A stretch of DNA of 64,000 nt from assembly GCA_035627955.1 (NCBI GenBank), contig DASPKU010000006.1, forward strand, positions 186,001 to 250,000, written 5' to 3'. The DNA is from Phycisphaerales bacterium (GTDB lineage: Bacteria > Planctomycetota > Phycisphaerae > Phycisphaerales > UBA1924). Positions 6,701-14,082 of the stretch are shown in pieces (position 1 is the stretch's first letter; each line of letters opens with the position of its first letter). The translations under genes were made by a program, and so were the position numbers. The notes below the pieces were generated by a model, which worked only from the letters and a program-made list of their open reading frames with translations, had not been told where the DNA came from and made no database searches.

Positions 6701-7929
6701 GGAAGAAGCGGCCGGGGCAGCTCGAGCTCTTCGGCGACCGGCTCATCTCGGGCATGCTCCGCAACGGCTACTCGCGCCAGTTCGCGGAGCAGTGCTACCA
6801 GCAGATCCAGGGCTTCAGCGGCTACGGCTTCCCCGAGAGCCATGCCGCGAGCTTCGCCCTGCTCGTGTACGTCTCCGGCTGGCTCAAGCGCCACCACCCC
6901 GCCGCGTTCTGCGCCGCCCTCATCAACAGCCAACCCATGGGCTTCTACGCCCCCGCCCAGCTCGTCCGCGACGCCAAGGAGCACGGTGTTGAGGTCCGGC
7001 CGGTCGATGTGAACCTCAGCACGTGGGATTGCACCTTGGAGCCGAAGTGGCAAAGTGGCGAAGTGGCAAAGTGGCAAAGTGAGAATGCCCTGCCTTCCAC
7101 TTTGCCACTTTGCCACTCTGCCACTTCGCCACTTTCCTTCGGCCTCCACGGGCCCGCCCTTCGCCTGGGCCTCCGCCTCATCTCCGGCTTGCGCGAGGAC
7201 CATGTCAACGCCATCTCCGCGGCCGTGAAACGGCACGGCCACTTCAAAACCATCCACTCCCTCTGGATGGCCGCGCAGGTCCCCGTCGCCACGCTCCGCC
7301 GCCTCGCCAGTGCCGACGCGTTTGGCTCGATGGGCCTCTCACGCCGGCAGGCGTTGTGGGAGGTCCGCAACCTGCGTGACGAGCACCTGCCGCTGTTTGA
7401 CGCCGTCGCTGCTCCTCCACTCCTCCGCTCCTCTACTCCTCCACTCGACCACACCGACCCGCCCCCCGCGACAATCCCCCTCCCCCAGCAGCCCCCCGAC
7501 CGCGCCGTGCTCCAGGACTACGCCGCGATGGGGCTGTCCCTGAAGGCCCACCCGATTTCCTTCCTGCGCGACGCCCTCGACGGCGCCAAGGCGATCAAGA
7601 ACGAAGTGCTCAGGGACACGAAACGGACGCCGCAGGGCAGGCGCGTCTCGGTCGCAGGGATCGTGCTCGTCCGCCAGCGGCCCGGCACGGCCTCCGGCAT
7701 CGTCTTCATGACCATCGAGGACGAGAGCGGCATCGCCAACCTCATCATCCGCCCGCACATCTTTGAGAAGTTCCGCAAGGCGGCCCGCCACAGCGTGTGC
7801 GTGCTCGCGACCGGCACCGTCGAGCGGCAGGGCGAGGTGATCCACGTGCAGGTGCAGAAACTCCAGGAACTCTCCGAGGCACTCAAGCGGGACGTAGGGC
7901 TGTCGAGCATGTCGCGGGACTTCCACTAG
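3739..7929 (+). CDS. dnaE2: DnaE2, error-prone DNA polymerase III alpha subunit
   Basis: 1396 residues; DnaE2 proteins are usually about 1050-1150. The N-terminal PHP domain begins 'YAELQVASNFSFLRGASHP' (about 33). Catalytic acids are intact: 'PDIDIDF' at about 547 and 'KVDCLGLGM' at about 699. A C-terminal OB-fold region ('VSVAGIVLVRQRPGTASG') is present. It would perform lesion bypass together with ImuB. GGAG lies 7 nt before the ATG. The excess length is accounted for by in-frame repeat insertions at about residues 112-147, 408-446, 736-842 and 1102-1133, all between conserved blocks. xseA starts 15 bp downstream. Confidence 0.95.
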   Translation: MPETPIHKIRPHPAKNPESLGSAVTYASGPRYAELQVASNFSFLRGASHPDELVAQAAAMGCSGIAITDINTLAGVVRAHIAAKEVGIGFAVGSWIVLGDTERGKALESEGGSGEVAEWQSGKVKEEDWSSKSSLCHSATLPLSHFLLYPTDRASYGRLCRLLTRGKRKAIKGHCRLELDDVREFSEGLLCIAIPPADLEKGGPADGLRRQLATLRGIFDADRLSLATSCIFGPDDHARLELIADVAHDARVPLVATNDVHYHVPYRRALQDVLTCIRHTTTIDRAAHLLFPHAERFIKGAWEMSRLFGRYPQAIDRTMEVFERAREFSLDQLRYEYPQEVCPPGKTPMSYLRELTWKGAMERYKRPPEDRGLIEPGGAWTSEPAGEVGEVRKKTRKKARKGSSSESPSPREGLGWVGEAGDQQQLHVAAAAGEASEEPPRSGGVPSTEDLPVSGVAGLKPFSYIPNDVLLRIEHEFQLIEELGYAKYFLTVYDIVKYARSKGILCQGRGAAANSAVCYCLGVTSVDPDRIDLLFERFVSKERNEPPDIDIDFEHERREEVIQYIYEKYGRDRAALTCEVITYRGRSAVREVGKAMGLSLDCVDRLAKQIDWWQKGPPRDEQIRSQGLDPEDPTIKQVAELTNELLGFPRHISQHVGGFVITQGLLEETVPIENAAMPDRTVVEWDKDDIDAMGMLKVDCLGLGMLTVIKKGFKFLEAGLSAGELVDAARPGSAGTLLSPIGAAFSSPGWSERERAEPGVGFRPNGAPECCHGWSERERAEPVVDAEDIGSPEGATDESATEPESAAPSGLHNLGPGTTGCARSQSRPSLHPWQHSNTPSGRGTALENGRAENPADAPPSGLNLASIPQDDPAVYEMFQHADTVGVFQIESRAQMSMLPRLKPKTFYDLVIEVAIVRPGPIQGNMVHPYLRRRMGLDKWDFPSPEVKDVLGKTLGVPLFQEQAMKLAIVAAGFTPGEADQLRRAIAAWKKRPGQLELFGDRLISGMLRNGYSRQFAEQCYQQIQGFSGYGFPESHAASFALLVYVSGWLKRHHPAAFCAALINSQPMGFYAPAQLVRDAKEHGVEVRPVDVNLSTWDCTLEPKWQSGEVAKWQSENALPSTLPLCHSATSPLSFGLHGPALRLGLRLISGLREDHVNAISAAVKRHGHFKTIHSLWMAAQVPVATLRRLASADAFGSMGLSRRQALWEVRNLRDEHLPLFDAVAAPPLLRSSTPPLDHTDPPPATIPLPQQPPDRAVLQDYAAMGLSLKAHPISFLRDALDGAKAIKNEVLRDTKRTPQGRRVSVAGIVLVRQRPGTASGIVFMTIEDESGIANLIIRPHIFEKFRKAARHSVCVLATGTVERQGEVIHVQVQKLQELSEALKRDVGLSSMSRDFH
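4072..4177 (+). repeat. inverted array of AAGTGGC units inside dnaE2
   Basis: The left arm has repeated (A/C)AAGTGGC/AGTGGCA units and the right arm is their reverse complement (GCCACTT, GCCACTC). They are separated by about 30 bp and can form one long hairpin. The translated product contains 'EVAEWQSGKV' and 'LCHSATLPLSHF'. A sister copy in the same frame lies at 7044-7137. Confidence 0.75.
4959..4977 (+). repeat. small palindrome CCCCTCCC-CGA-GGGAGGGG inside dnaE2
   Basis: A perfect 8-bp stem with a 3-nt loop, followed by TTGGGGTGGG. It lies in a 70-80 residue stretch (about 385-460 of DnaE2) that has no counterpart in ordinary DnaE2 and also carries the GGTACC-family arm at 5050-5076. Confidence 0.55.
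5050..5076 (+). repeat. GGTACC-family palindromic arm inside dnaE2
   Basis: GCCGCGGAGCGGCGGGGTAC matches the right end of the imuA element. It is translated here as 'EPPRSGGVP', a different frame from the 'SRRGAAGYP' seen in ImuA. Confidence 0.75.
5945..6262 (+). repeat. composite inverted-repeat element inside dnaE2
   Basis: A complete element (6026-6262, 237 bp, 79 codons) has inverted ends GAGTGTTGCCACGGGTGGAG and GCTCCACCCGTGGCAACACTC-type. It is preceded by a partial left arm (about 5945-6025) with CCCCGGGTGGAGCGAGCGTG. The element shares sequence and reading frame with imuB 2231-2494. It separates 'KKGFKFLEAG' from 'LNLASIPQDDPAVYEMF', which are normally close together in DnaE2. Confidence 0.8.
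7044..7137 (+). repeat. second inverted array of AAGTGGC units inside dnaE2
   Basis: Left-arm units GAAGTGGCAAAGTGGC and right-arm units GCCACTTTGCCACT form a long hairpin. It is translated in the same frame as 4072-4177 ('EVAKWQSEN', 'LCHSATSPLSF'). A further TCCTCCACTCC-type tandem stretch lies nearby at about 7407-7448. Confidence 0.75.
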
Positions 7930-7944
7930 AATCACACGGAAAGC

Positions 7945-9438
7945 ATGTCGCGATCTCTCTACAACCTGCCCCCTATTGCCCCGCCGCCAACGGGCCCCAC
8001 CAACGGCGGCGGGCGCTCGCCCGAGGCGTCGATCTCCGTCACCGAGCTGGCGTCGAAGATCGAGTCGGCGCTGCGCCTTAGCACGCCCGCGTCCATCCGC
8101 TTCCACGGCGAGGTCACCGGCTTCACCGAGCGCACGCACTGGTACTTCAACCTCAAGGACGCGAACGCGGTGGTCTCGTGCGTGATGTTCCAGACCGCTG
8201 CCCGTCGAACCGGGTTCGTGCCGCGGGATGGGCAGCAGGTGATCGCCAGCGGGCGCGTGGAGTTCTACGCAAAGACGGGGCGTGTGTCGGTCATCCTCAA
8301 TACGCTGGAGCCGGCGGGGCTGGGCAGCCTGGAGCAGGCGCTCAAGGCCCTGATGGAAGAACTGCGGCTCCAGGGCTACTTCGCGCCCGAGCACAAGGTG
8401 GCCCTGCCCACGTTCCCGCGTCGTGTGGCGGTGATCACCAGCCGCACGGGAGCCGCGCTGCAGGACGTCATCGTCACGATGCGGAAGCGCTGCCCGGCCG
8501 TTGGCGTGCTGCTGTGCGACGTGCGCGTGCAGGGCAGCGCGGCGGCGCCCGAAGTCGCGGCCATGATCCGGCATGTGGACGCGAACGCGGAGGCGCTGGG
8601 CGTCGACGCCATCATCCTCACCCGCGGCGGCGGCTCGCTCGAGGACCTGTGGGCCTTCAACGAACGAGAGGTGGCCGATGCGGTGTTCGCGTGCCGCCTG
8701 CCGATCGTGGCCGCGATCGGGCACGAGACGGACACGACTATTGCGGAGCTGGTGGCCGACGAGCGGTGCGCCACGCCCACGCAGGCCGCCATGCGGCTGA
8801 CACCCGACACCGCCGCGCTGCTCCAGCAGGTCGATTCGCTGGGCGGCCAGCTCACCACGAGCCTCCAGCGGATGGCAAGGTTCGAGCGCCAGCGGCTCGT
8901 TGGCGCTGCCCGCCACCCGTTCTTCATGAACCCGCGGGCGCTGATCGAGCGTGCCCGCGAGCGGCTGGTGAGCGCCGAGGAGTGCCTGGGCGAGGCTCTC
9001 TCCAAGAGAATCACCGCTTTGCGGCACCGGACCGAGCAGCTCGGGGCACGCCTGGAGCGCAACAGCCCTGCAACCGTGCACACCCGCATCGTGTCGCGCG
9101 TCGCCGCGAATGAGCAGCGGCTGGCTCGGGCGCTGCAGGTCCGCGTGCAGCAGAGCCGCGCGACCATCGACGGCGTCGAGCGGCACCTCGGTTCCGTCAG
9201 TCCCTTGCGGATCCTGGACCGCGGATTCTCCGTGACGATGACGCTCGATGGACGGGTGGTGCGGTCCCCAGCGGATATCAGCCCCGGCGAGGTGATCGAG
9301 TCGCGCGTGAAGGGCGGGACGGTGAGGTCGGTGGTGGGGGAGAGGGATGCGGTTGCGGCGCCGGCTGCTGTGCCGCCGGCAGTACCGGCGCGCAGGAAGA
9401 GCGGTGCAGGCCCAGCGGGGCCGGGGCTCTTCGGGTGA
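7945..9438 (+). CDS. xseA: exodeoxyribonuclease VII large subunit
   Basis: 497 residues, cytoplasmic. Exonuclease VII degrades single-stranded DNA from both ends to acid-soluble oligonucleotides. An N-terminal OB fold ('VTELASKIESAL', 'FHGEVTGFTERTHWYFNLKD') is followed by the catalytic domain ('VAVITSRTGAALQDVI', 'ILTRGGGSLEDLWAFNEREV', 'AIGHETDTT') and a coiled-coil region. The ATG lies 15 bp after the dnaE2 stop, and xseB follows after 111 bp, so the two exonuclease subunits are co-oriented with the mutasome. A DNA-repair theme for the whole block is a reasonable inference. Confidence 0.95.
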   Translation: MSRSLYNLPPIAPPPTGPTNGGGRSPEASISVTELASKIESALRLSTPASIRFHGEVTGFTERTHWYFNLKDANAVVSCVMFQTAARRTGFVPRDGQQVIASGRVEFYAKTGRVSVILNTLEPAGLGSLEQALKALMEELRLQGYFAPEHKVALPTFPRRVAVITSRTGAALQDVIVTMRKRCPAVGVLLCDVRVQGSAAAPEVAAMIRHVDANAEALGVDAIILTRGGGSLEDLWAFNEREVADAVFACRLPIVAAIGHETDTTIAELVADERCATPTQAAMRLTPDTAALLQQVDSLGGQLTTSLQRMARFERQRLVGAARHPFFMNPRALIERARERLVSAEECLGEALSKRITALRHRTEQLGARLERNSPATVHTRIVSRVAANEQRLARALQVRVQQSRATIDGVERHLGSVSPLRILDRGFSVTMTLDGRVVRSPADISPGEVIESRVKGGTVRSVVGERDAVAAPAAVPPAVPARRKSGAGPAGPGLFG

Positions 9439-9478
9439 TCGTGCGTCGCCGCCAACCCGGGGCTTCGGTCGAGGCGAC

Positions 9479-9524
9479 CTCAGTCCCGGCGTCGTGTGGC
9501 TGGCGGCTCAGTCCCGGCGTCGTG
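9479..9524 (+). repeat. 18-bp direct repeat between xseA and xseB
   Basis: CTCAGTCCCGGCGTCGTG occurs at 9479-9496 and 9507-9524, a 28-bp step, just upstream of xseB. It may be a protein-binding site or a recent small duplication; nothing more can be said. Confidence 0.5.
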
Positions 9525-9549
9525 AGAGGCATGCTACTTTGAGGCACCC

Positions 9550-9798
9550 GTGAGCCAGCAAACCAACCAGCCCGACGCAAGCCTGACCTTTGAGGAGGCC
9601 CTCGCGCGCCTGGAGGAGATCATCGAGCGGATCGAATCGGGCGAGGTGGGGCTGGAAAAGGCCATCGGCGAGTACGAGCGGGGGGTCGTCCTCATCCGCC
9701 GCTGCAAGGACATTCTCCAGAAAGCCGAGCAACGGGTCGATGAACTGACGCGGCCTGCGTCGCCGCCGCCACCGCCCAACCCCTCGGGCGGGGCGTAA
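9550..9798 (+). CDS. xseB: exodeoxyribonuclease VII small subunit
   Basis: 82 residues from GTG 9550. The core 'LTFEEALARLEEIIERIESG' and 'LEKAIGEYERGVVLIRRCKDIL' is typical of XseB, a small helical protein that coats the XseA coiled coil to form the active exonuclease VII. The C-terminal tail is Pro-rich. Length matches the family. It lies directly after xseA. Confidence 0.95.
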   Translation: MSQQTNQPDASLTFEEALARLEEIIERIESGEVGLEKAIGEYERGVVLIRRCKDILQKAEQRVDELTRPASPPPPPNPSGGA

Positions 9799-9823
9799 CC
9801 GAAGCTGGAATCAAGACTTGCTG

Positions 9824-11212
9824 ATGCTGGGCATGGATGCGCTGCAGAGGATCGAGCTGATGGGCCAGATCGTGGCCGTGCTGTTCGTCATGGCCTTTGG
9901 CGCCTGCATCGGCTCGCTGCTGAACGTGCTGGTTTACCGGCTGCCGCTTGGGCTGGACGTAGTAACCCCCACATCCCGGTGCCCGTCATGCGAGACGTAC
10001 CTCACCTGGAGGGAGAACATCCCGGTCTTCGGCTGGCTGCTGCTGCGCGGGAAGTGCCGGTTCTGCCGGTCACCCATCAGCCCCGAGTATCCGCTGGTGG
10101 AGGCGTTCGTCGCGGTGCTGTGGGCGGCGGTGTTCCTGGTGCTCTACGCCCAGGACGGCTCGTTCCTGGGGATCAACTTCGGGGCGGTGCAGCCGGAGTG
10201 GGGCAAGGGCGGTTTCGTCGCGACGTGGCCCATTTTCCTGACGGTGCTTTGCCTGTTCTCGTGCCTTGTGGCGATGACGCTCGTCGACGCCAAGACCTGC
10301 TTTATCCCCATGCAGTTGACGACCACGCCGGTGGTGTTCGCGGTCATCGCGCATCCGCTTGCGGCGTTATGGGTTGAGCACCGCTACGGCAAGCTGCCGT
10401 ACGCGGCGCCCGGGCAGGTGTGGTCGATGTGGACCCCCGGGCACCAGGGGTGGTGGTGGATCGGGGCGTCAATCGGCGGGGTCGCGGGGCTGGTGATCTC
10501 CAACATCCTGCTGCACAAGAAGTTGATCCGCCGCAGCTTCGCTGATTACGAGGCATGGGAAAAGGAGCAGGTCGAGCAGCAGCGGTTGGAGGCCGAGGCT
10601 GCTGCCGCTGCCACGCCGACCTTGCCGGAGGGCCAACTAGAAAACCCCGGCCCGAAAGCCGGTGCCACGCCGCACCCGACCGACCTCTGGATTCAATATC
10701 CGCACGCCCGCCGCGAGATGCTCAAGGAGCTCGTCTTCCTGGCCCCCGCGATCAGCCTCGCGCTGCTGGGAGGCGCGGTGGCAATCCGGCTTGCGGGGCC
10801 TATGGAGCAAAACGGATTCGGCGGCGTCACCTTCGCTCACCAGGCCCCGCTGTGGCTGGTGGTGCTGAGCGGCGTGTTCCTGGGGTACCTGATCGGCGGC
10901 GGGATCGTGTGGCTGACGCGCATCCTCGGCACGCTGGGCTTCGGCAAAGAGGCGATGGGCCTGGGCGATGTCCACATGATGGCCGCGGTCGGCGCCTGCA
11001 TCGGCTGGACCGACGCGGTGCTGGGCTTCTTCGGCGCGGCCTTCGTCGGGACGCTCTTCGCTATCTTGGGCGTCATCTTCTCCGGCGCGTTCAAGCGGGC
11101 GATGCCCTTCGGGCCGTACCTGGCGATCGGGACGGTGCTCGTGTGGTTCGCCAAGCCGGCGGTGGAGGCGCTGCTGAGCTTCCTGGCCAAGGGGCCGGTG
11201 AACCTGCCGTAA
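9824..11212 (+). CDS. prepilin peptidase / N-methyltransferase (PilD/GspO family)
   Basis: About 463 residues; usual length is 250-290. This inner-membrane aspartic protease cleaves type IV prepilin leaders. The cytosolic zinc motif has two Cys pairs ('CPSCETYL' and 'CRFCRS'), typical of the methyltransferase domain. The catalytic Asp residues are in 'LVDAKTCFIP' and 'GLGDVHMM'. The extra length is a cytoplasmic Glu/Ala/Pro-rich linker of about 75 residues between membrane segments (nt about 10525-10720). ATG 9824 was chosen; a TTG at 9818 with GGAA 7 nt upstream is also possible. Its likely substrates are the pilin-like proteins encoded at 44722-47139. Confidence 0.9.
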   Translation: MLGMDALQRIELMGQIVAVLFVMAFGACIGSLLNVLVYRLPLGLDVVTPTSRCPSCETYLTWRENIPVFGWLLLRGKCRFCRSPISPEYPLVEAFVAVLWAAVFLVLYAQDGSFLGINFGAVQPEWGKGGFVATWPIFLTVLCLFSCLVAMTLVDAKTCFIPMQLTTTPVVFAVIAHPLAALWVEHRYGKLPYAAPGQVWSMWTPGHQGWWWIGASIGGVAGLVISNILLHKKLIRRSFADYEAWEKEQVEQQRLEAEAAAAATPTLPEGQLENPGPKAGATPHPTDLWIQYPHARREMLKELVFLAPAISLALLGGAVAIRLAGPMEQNGFGGVTFAHQAPLWLVVLSGVFLGYLIGGGIVWLTRILGTLGFGKEAMGLGDVHMMAAVGACIGWTDAVLGFFGAAFVGTLFAILGVIFSGAFKRAMPFGPYLAIGTVLVWFAKPAVEALLSFLAKGPVNLP

Positions 11213-11411
11213 GAGCAGGCTGCCGGAAACCGGCCACAAGCGACAGAAATCGACGGACAACCTGTCGTTTGCGGCTGTCAGTTGGTGCGCAAAATCGCCG
11301 CGCAAATCGTGGGCCGCAGAGCGCGGAAGTTGCCGATAGGATGGTCGGCGCGCCCGGGCGGAGGTGCCCGCGGCTTCAACGGACTGAACCGTACAACGAG
11401 AAGGGATTGTC

Positions 11412-12038
11412 ATGCAGGTGCTTCGTCGCGGTGGGATGCTGCTGGTCGGGATGATCGGGCTCGCCCTGTTCGTCGGTGGTTGCTCCAAGAACAAGCAGGC
11501 GGACCTGACGGCGCAGGAGAACGCCGAGCTCCGCGAGAAGATCGCGGCCCTGGAAGAGGCCAACCGCCAGGCCGCCGTGCGCGACGCCGAGCGCAACCAG
11601 ATGACCGACAACGGCGGCTGGGAGCCCGAGCCGGCCCCGCGCAACGTTCGCGGCGGCGGCACCCCTGTGTTCACCGACAACGAGCAGGGCCAGCCCCAGG
11701 CGACGATCGCCGGCGACGTGCTCTTCGCCAGCGGCTCGGCCACGATCAAGGCCGACGCCCGCAAGACGCTCGACCGCGTCGCGACCGAGATCAAGCGTGA
11801 CTACGCGGGCGCGACTGTTCGCGTGGAGGGCTACACCGACAGCGACCCGCTGGTGAAGACCAAGAAGCAGTGGGGCACCAACGAGAAGCTCAGCCAGGCC
11901 CGCGCCAACGCCGTGAAGACCTACCTGGCGAACAAGGGCATCAAGAGCAGCCGCATCGAGGCGATGGGCTTCGGCTCGGCCAAGCCCAAGGCGACCAAGG
12001 CCCAGAGCCGTCGCGTCGAGATCATCATCGAGCAGTAA
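11412..12038 (+). CDS. OmpA-family lipoprotein (Pal-like)
   Basis: 208 residues. A lipoprotein signal ends in the lipobox 'LFVGGC' (Cys at about 24). A short coiled coil ('ENAELREKIAALEEANRQ') follows, then a low-complexity linker and a C-terminal OmpA domain (about 95-208) with 'LFASGSATIKADARKTLD', 'VEGYTDSDP' and 'LSQARANAVKTYL'. Such proteins tie the outer membrane to peptidoglycan. GAAGGGA precedes the ATG. No tol genes are nearby, so I do not assign pal. A strong terminator follows. Confidence 0.9.
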   Translation: MQVLRRGGMLLVGMIGLALFVGGCSKNKQADLTAQENAELREKIAALEEANRQAAVRDAERNQMTDNGGWEPEPAPRNVRGGGTPVFTDNEQGQPQATIAGDVLFASGSATIKADARKTLDRVATEIKRDYAGATVRVEGYTDSDPLVKTKKQWGTNEKLSQARANAVKTYLANKGIKSSRIEAMGFGSAKPKATKAQSRRVEIIIEQ

Positions 12039-12074
12039 TCCACCGAGCGTCACGCTCCGGTGATTGGTGAACGA

Positions 12075-12110
12075 ACAGACGCCGACCGAAGGGTCGGCGT
12101 CTGTCATTTT
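12075..12110 (+). terminator. Rho-independent terminator after the OmpA-family gene
   Basis: A perfect 13-bp stem (12075-12087 with 12092-12104, ACAGACGCCGACC) has a GAAG loop and is followed by CATTTT. Confidence 0.9.
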
Positions 12111-12237
12111 GTGGACTCTGCAGAGGCCGGTGAATCTGGCCTACCGCGGCCGCGAAGCAAGCGTGCCGGGCCCCGTTCAGCGGCCCGGATCCAAACACGC
12201 TGCGGGCCGTCGCCCGCACACAACTCAGGAGTATGTG

Positions 12238-13194
12238 ATGAAGGCTTGCATGGTCATGGTGGCCGGGGTGTCCGCTGCGCTGGTGGCGCCGGTGTTCGGT
12301 CAGTGCGAGAGCACGGAGAGCGCGCCGACGGTGATGCTGGCGGCGCACGAGCAGCCCGCGGGTAAGAAGGACGCCAAGGCCGCGGACATCGTGGACACGG
12401 CGGTGGCGGCGGGCAGCTTCAAGACGCTGGTCGCGGCGGTGAAGGCCGCGGGGCTGGCGGAGGCGCTCAAGGGCAAAGGGCCGTTCACGGTGTTCGCGCC
12501 CACGGACGAGGCGTTCGCGAAGCTGCCCAAGGGCACGCTGGAGTCGCTGCTCAAGCCTGAGAACAAGGACAAGCTCGCGGCCATCCTGAAGTACCACGTG
12601 GTGCCCGCCAAGGTGCTCGCGGCGGACGTCAAGCCCATGGGCGCTGACACGCTCAACGGTCAGCGCATCGACGTGACGGTGAAGGAGGGCAAGGTCAGCG
12701 TCGACAAGGCCAACGTCATCGCGACCGACGTCGTGTGCACCAACGGCGTGATCCACGTGATCGACAGCGTGATCCTGCCCAGCGACAAGAACATCGTCGA
12801 GACCGCCGCGGCCGCGGGCAGCTTCACCACGCTCGCCTCGCTGCTGGAGAAGGCGGGCCTGGTGGACGCGCTCAAGGGTGAGGGGCCGTTCACGGTCTTC
12901 GCGCCCACCGACGAGGCGTTCGCAAAGCTGCCCAAGGAGACGGTCGAGAGCCTGCTCAAGCCGGAGAACAAGGACAAGCTCGCCGCGATCCTGAAGTACC
13001 ACGTGGTGAGCGGGCGGGTGTTCAGTGACGCGGCCGCGAAGGGCGCGAACGTCGCCACGCTCCAGGGCCAGAAGGTCCAGACCAAGGGCAAGGACGGCAA
13101 GGTGACGGTGGAGGGCGCCACGGTGACGGCGGCGGACATCGACGCCAGCAACGGCGTGATCCACGTGATCGACACGGTGATCCTGCCCAAGTGA
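12238..13194 (+). CDS. secreted protein with two fasciclin (FAS1) domains
   Basis: 318 residues from ATG 12238, which has AGGAG 6 nt upstream and gives a clean signal peptide ([21 protein letters not shown]). A longer frame extends upstream but lacks such signals. Two FAS1 domains (about 40-178 and 180-318) are tandem duplicates: both contain '[18 protein letters not shown]', '[19 protein letters not shown]' and 'NGVIHVID'. FAS1 domains are adhesion modules of the cell surface or periplasm. A hairpin terminator follows. Confidence 0.93.
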   Translation: MKACMVMVAGVSAALVAPVFGQCESTESAPTVMLAAHEQPAGKKDAKAADIVDTAVAAGSFKTLVAAVKAAGLAEALKGKGPFTVFAPTDEAFAKLPKGTLESLLKPENKDKLAAILKYHVVPAKVLAADVKPMGADTLNGQRIDVTVKEGKVSVDKANVIATDVVCTNGVIHVIDSVILPSDKNIVETAAAAGSFTTLASLLEKAGLVDALKGEGPFTVFAPTDEAFAKLPKETVESLLKPENKDKLAAILKYHVVSGRVFSDAAAKGANVATLQGQKVQTKGKDGKVTVEGATVTAADIDASNGVIHVIDTVILPK

Positions 13195-13207
13195 TCTCTC
13201 CTTTGTA

Positions 13208-13246
13208 GACGCCGGCGGGGCCACCCGCCCCCCGGCGTCATTTGTT
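13208..13246 (+). terminator. hairpin terminator after the fasciclin gene
   Basis: GACGCCGG at 13208 pairs with CCGGCGTC ending at 13239, with further G:C pairs inside. A short T-rich stretch (ATTTGTT) follows. Confidence 0.7.
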
Positions 13247-13272
13247 AGTGAGGGGGCCCGGCAGGAGGCAGC

Positions 13273-14082
13273 ATGTCCCCGGCGTGCGTTACAGCAGTCC
13301 TGAGGGAGCGGCTCGGATGCTTGAAGGCCGGTTCAGGCCCCACTCAATCCTGTGCCCGGAGCCGGGGGGACTCTTACAATCACCGGTCCGGGGCCCGCAG
13401 GCCCGGGGCTCCGCGGCCGGCCGGCCGGGGGGCTTGCCAGGCCACCGGTCGGGAAGGGTTCGCCATCGCCTCTGAATACCTGCTCCATCGTGTCAGCACC
13501 GGGGACTCCGCGGCGATCGAGGAGTTGATCGCCCGCTTCGGCGGGCTGGTGTGGTCGCTTGCGCGCCGAATCGGCCTGCCCGAGGCCGAGACCGAGGACG
13601 CGGTGCACGAGGTATTCACCGAGCTCTGGCGCAACGGCAACCGCTATGACCCCAACATCGCCTCCGAGACGGCGTTCGTGGCGACGATCGCGCGCCGCCG
13701 ACTGATTGATCGGAGGCGTCGCCTGGGGCGTCAGCCGGGGCGTCAGCAGCTGACGGATGCGGAGCCTGCGAAGGAAGTGCTGTCGCCGCGGTCGGAGGTG
13801 GGGGAGGAGGCCGCGCGGGCGGCGCGTGCCTTCGAGCAGCTCTCGCCCGAGCAGCAGCGGGTGCTGCGGCTGTCGGTGTACGAGGGGCTGTCGCACGAGC
13901 TGATCTCGCGATCGACGGGGCTGCCGCTGGGCACCGTGAAGACGCACGCGCGCCGGGGGCTGATCCGCCTGCGCGAGATGCTCAACAAGGACAAGACCAG
14001 CGAAAACGGTGGCGGCGGCGGCGCGGCCGAGAGCAATGGGCGCGAGTCAACTCCCCAGACTTCGACCGGGGGTGACGCGTGA
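13273..14082 (+). CDS. ECF-type RNA polymerase sigma factor
   Basis: 269 residues from ATG 13273 (GGAGG 4 nt upstream). Region 2 is seen in 'ASEYLLHRVSTGDSAAIEELIARFGGLV' onwards with 'AETEDAVHEVFTELWRN', and region 4 in 'LSPEQQRVLRLSVYEGLSHELIS' with 'GTVKTHARRGLIRLREML'. The first 60 or so residues do not look like sigma factor, so true translation may begin later, though no ATG, GTG or TTG was found close to the conserved part. The stop overlaps the start of the anti-sigma gene by 4 nt (GTGA). Confidence 0.88.
   Translation: MSPACVTAVLRERLGCLKAGSGPTQSCARSRGDSYNHRSGARRPGAPRPAGRGACQATGREGFAIASEYLLHRVSTGDSAAIEELIARFGGLVWSLARRIGLPEAETEDAVHEVFTELWRNGNRYDPNIASETAFVATIARRRLIDRRRRLGRQPGRQQLTDAEPAKEVLSPRSEVGEEAARAARAFEQLSPEQQRVLRLSVYEGLSHELISRSTGLPLGTVKTHARRGLIRLREMLNKDKTSENGGGGGAAESNGRESTPQTSTGGDA

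Noticed and set aside
11213-11411. Possible small gene between the prepilin peptidase and OmpA-family genes
   Set aside because: No convincing start, codon pattern or motif; it looks like a leader region.
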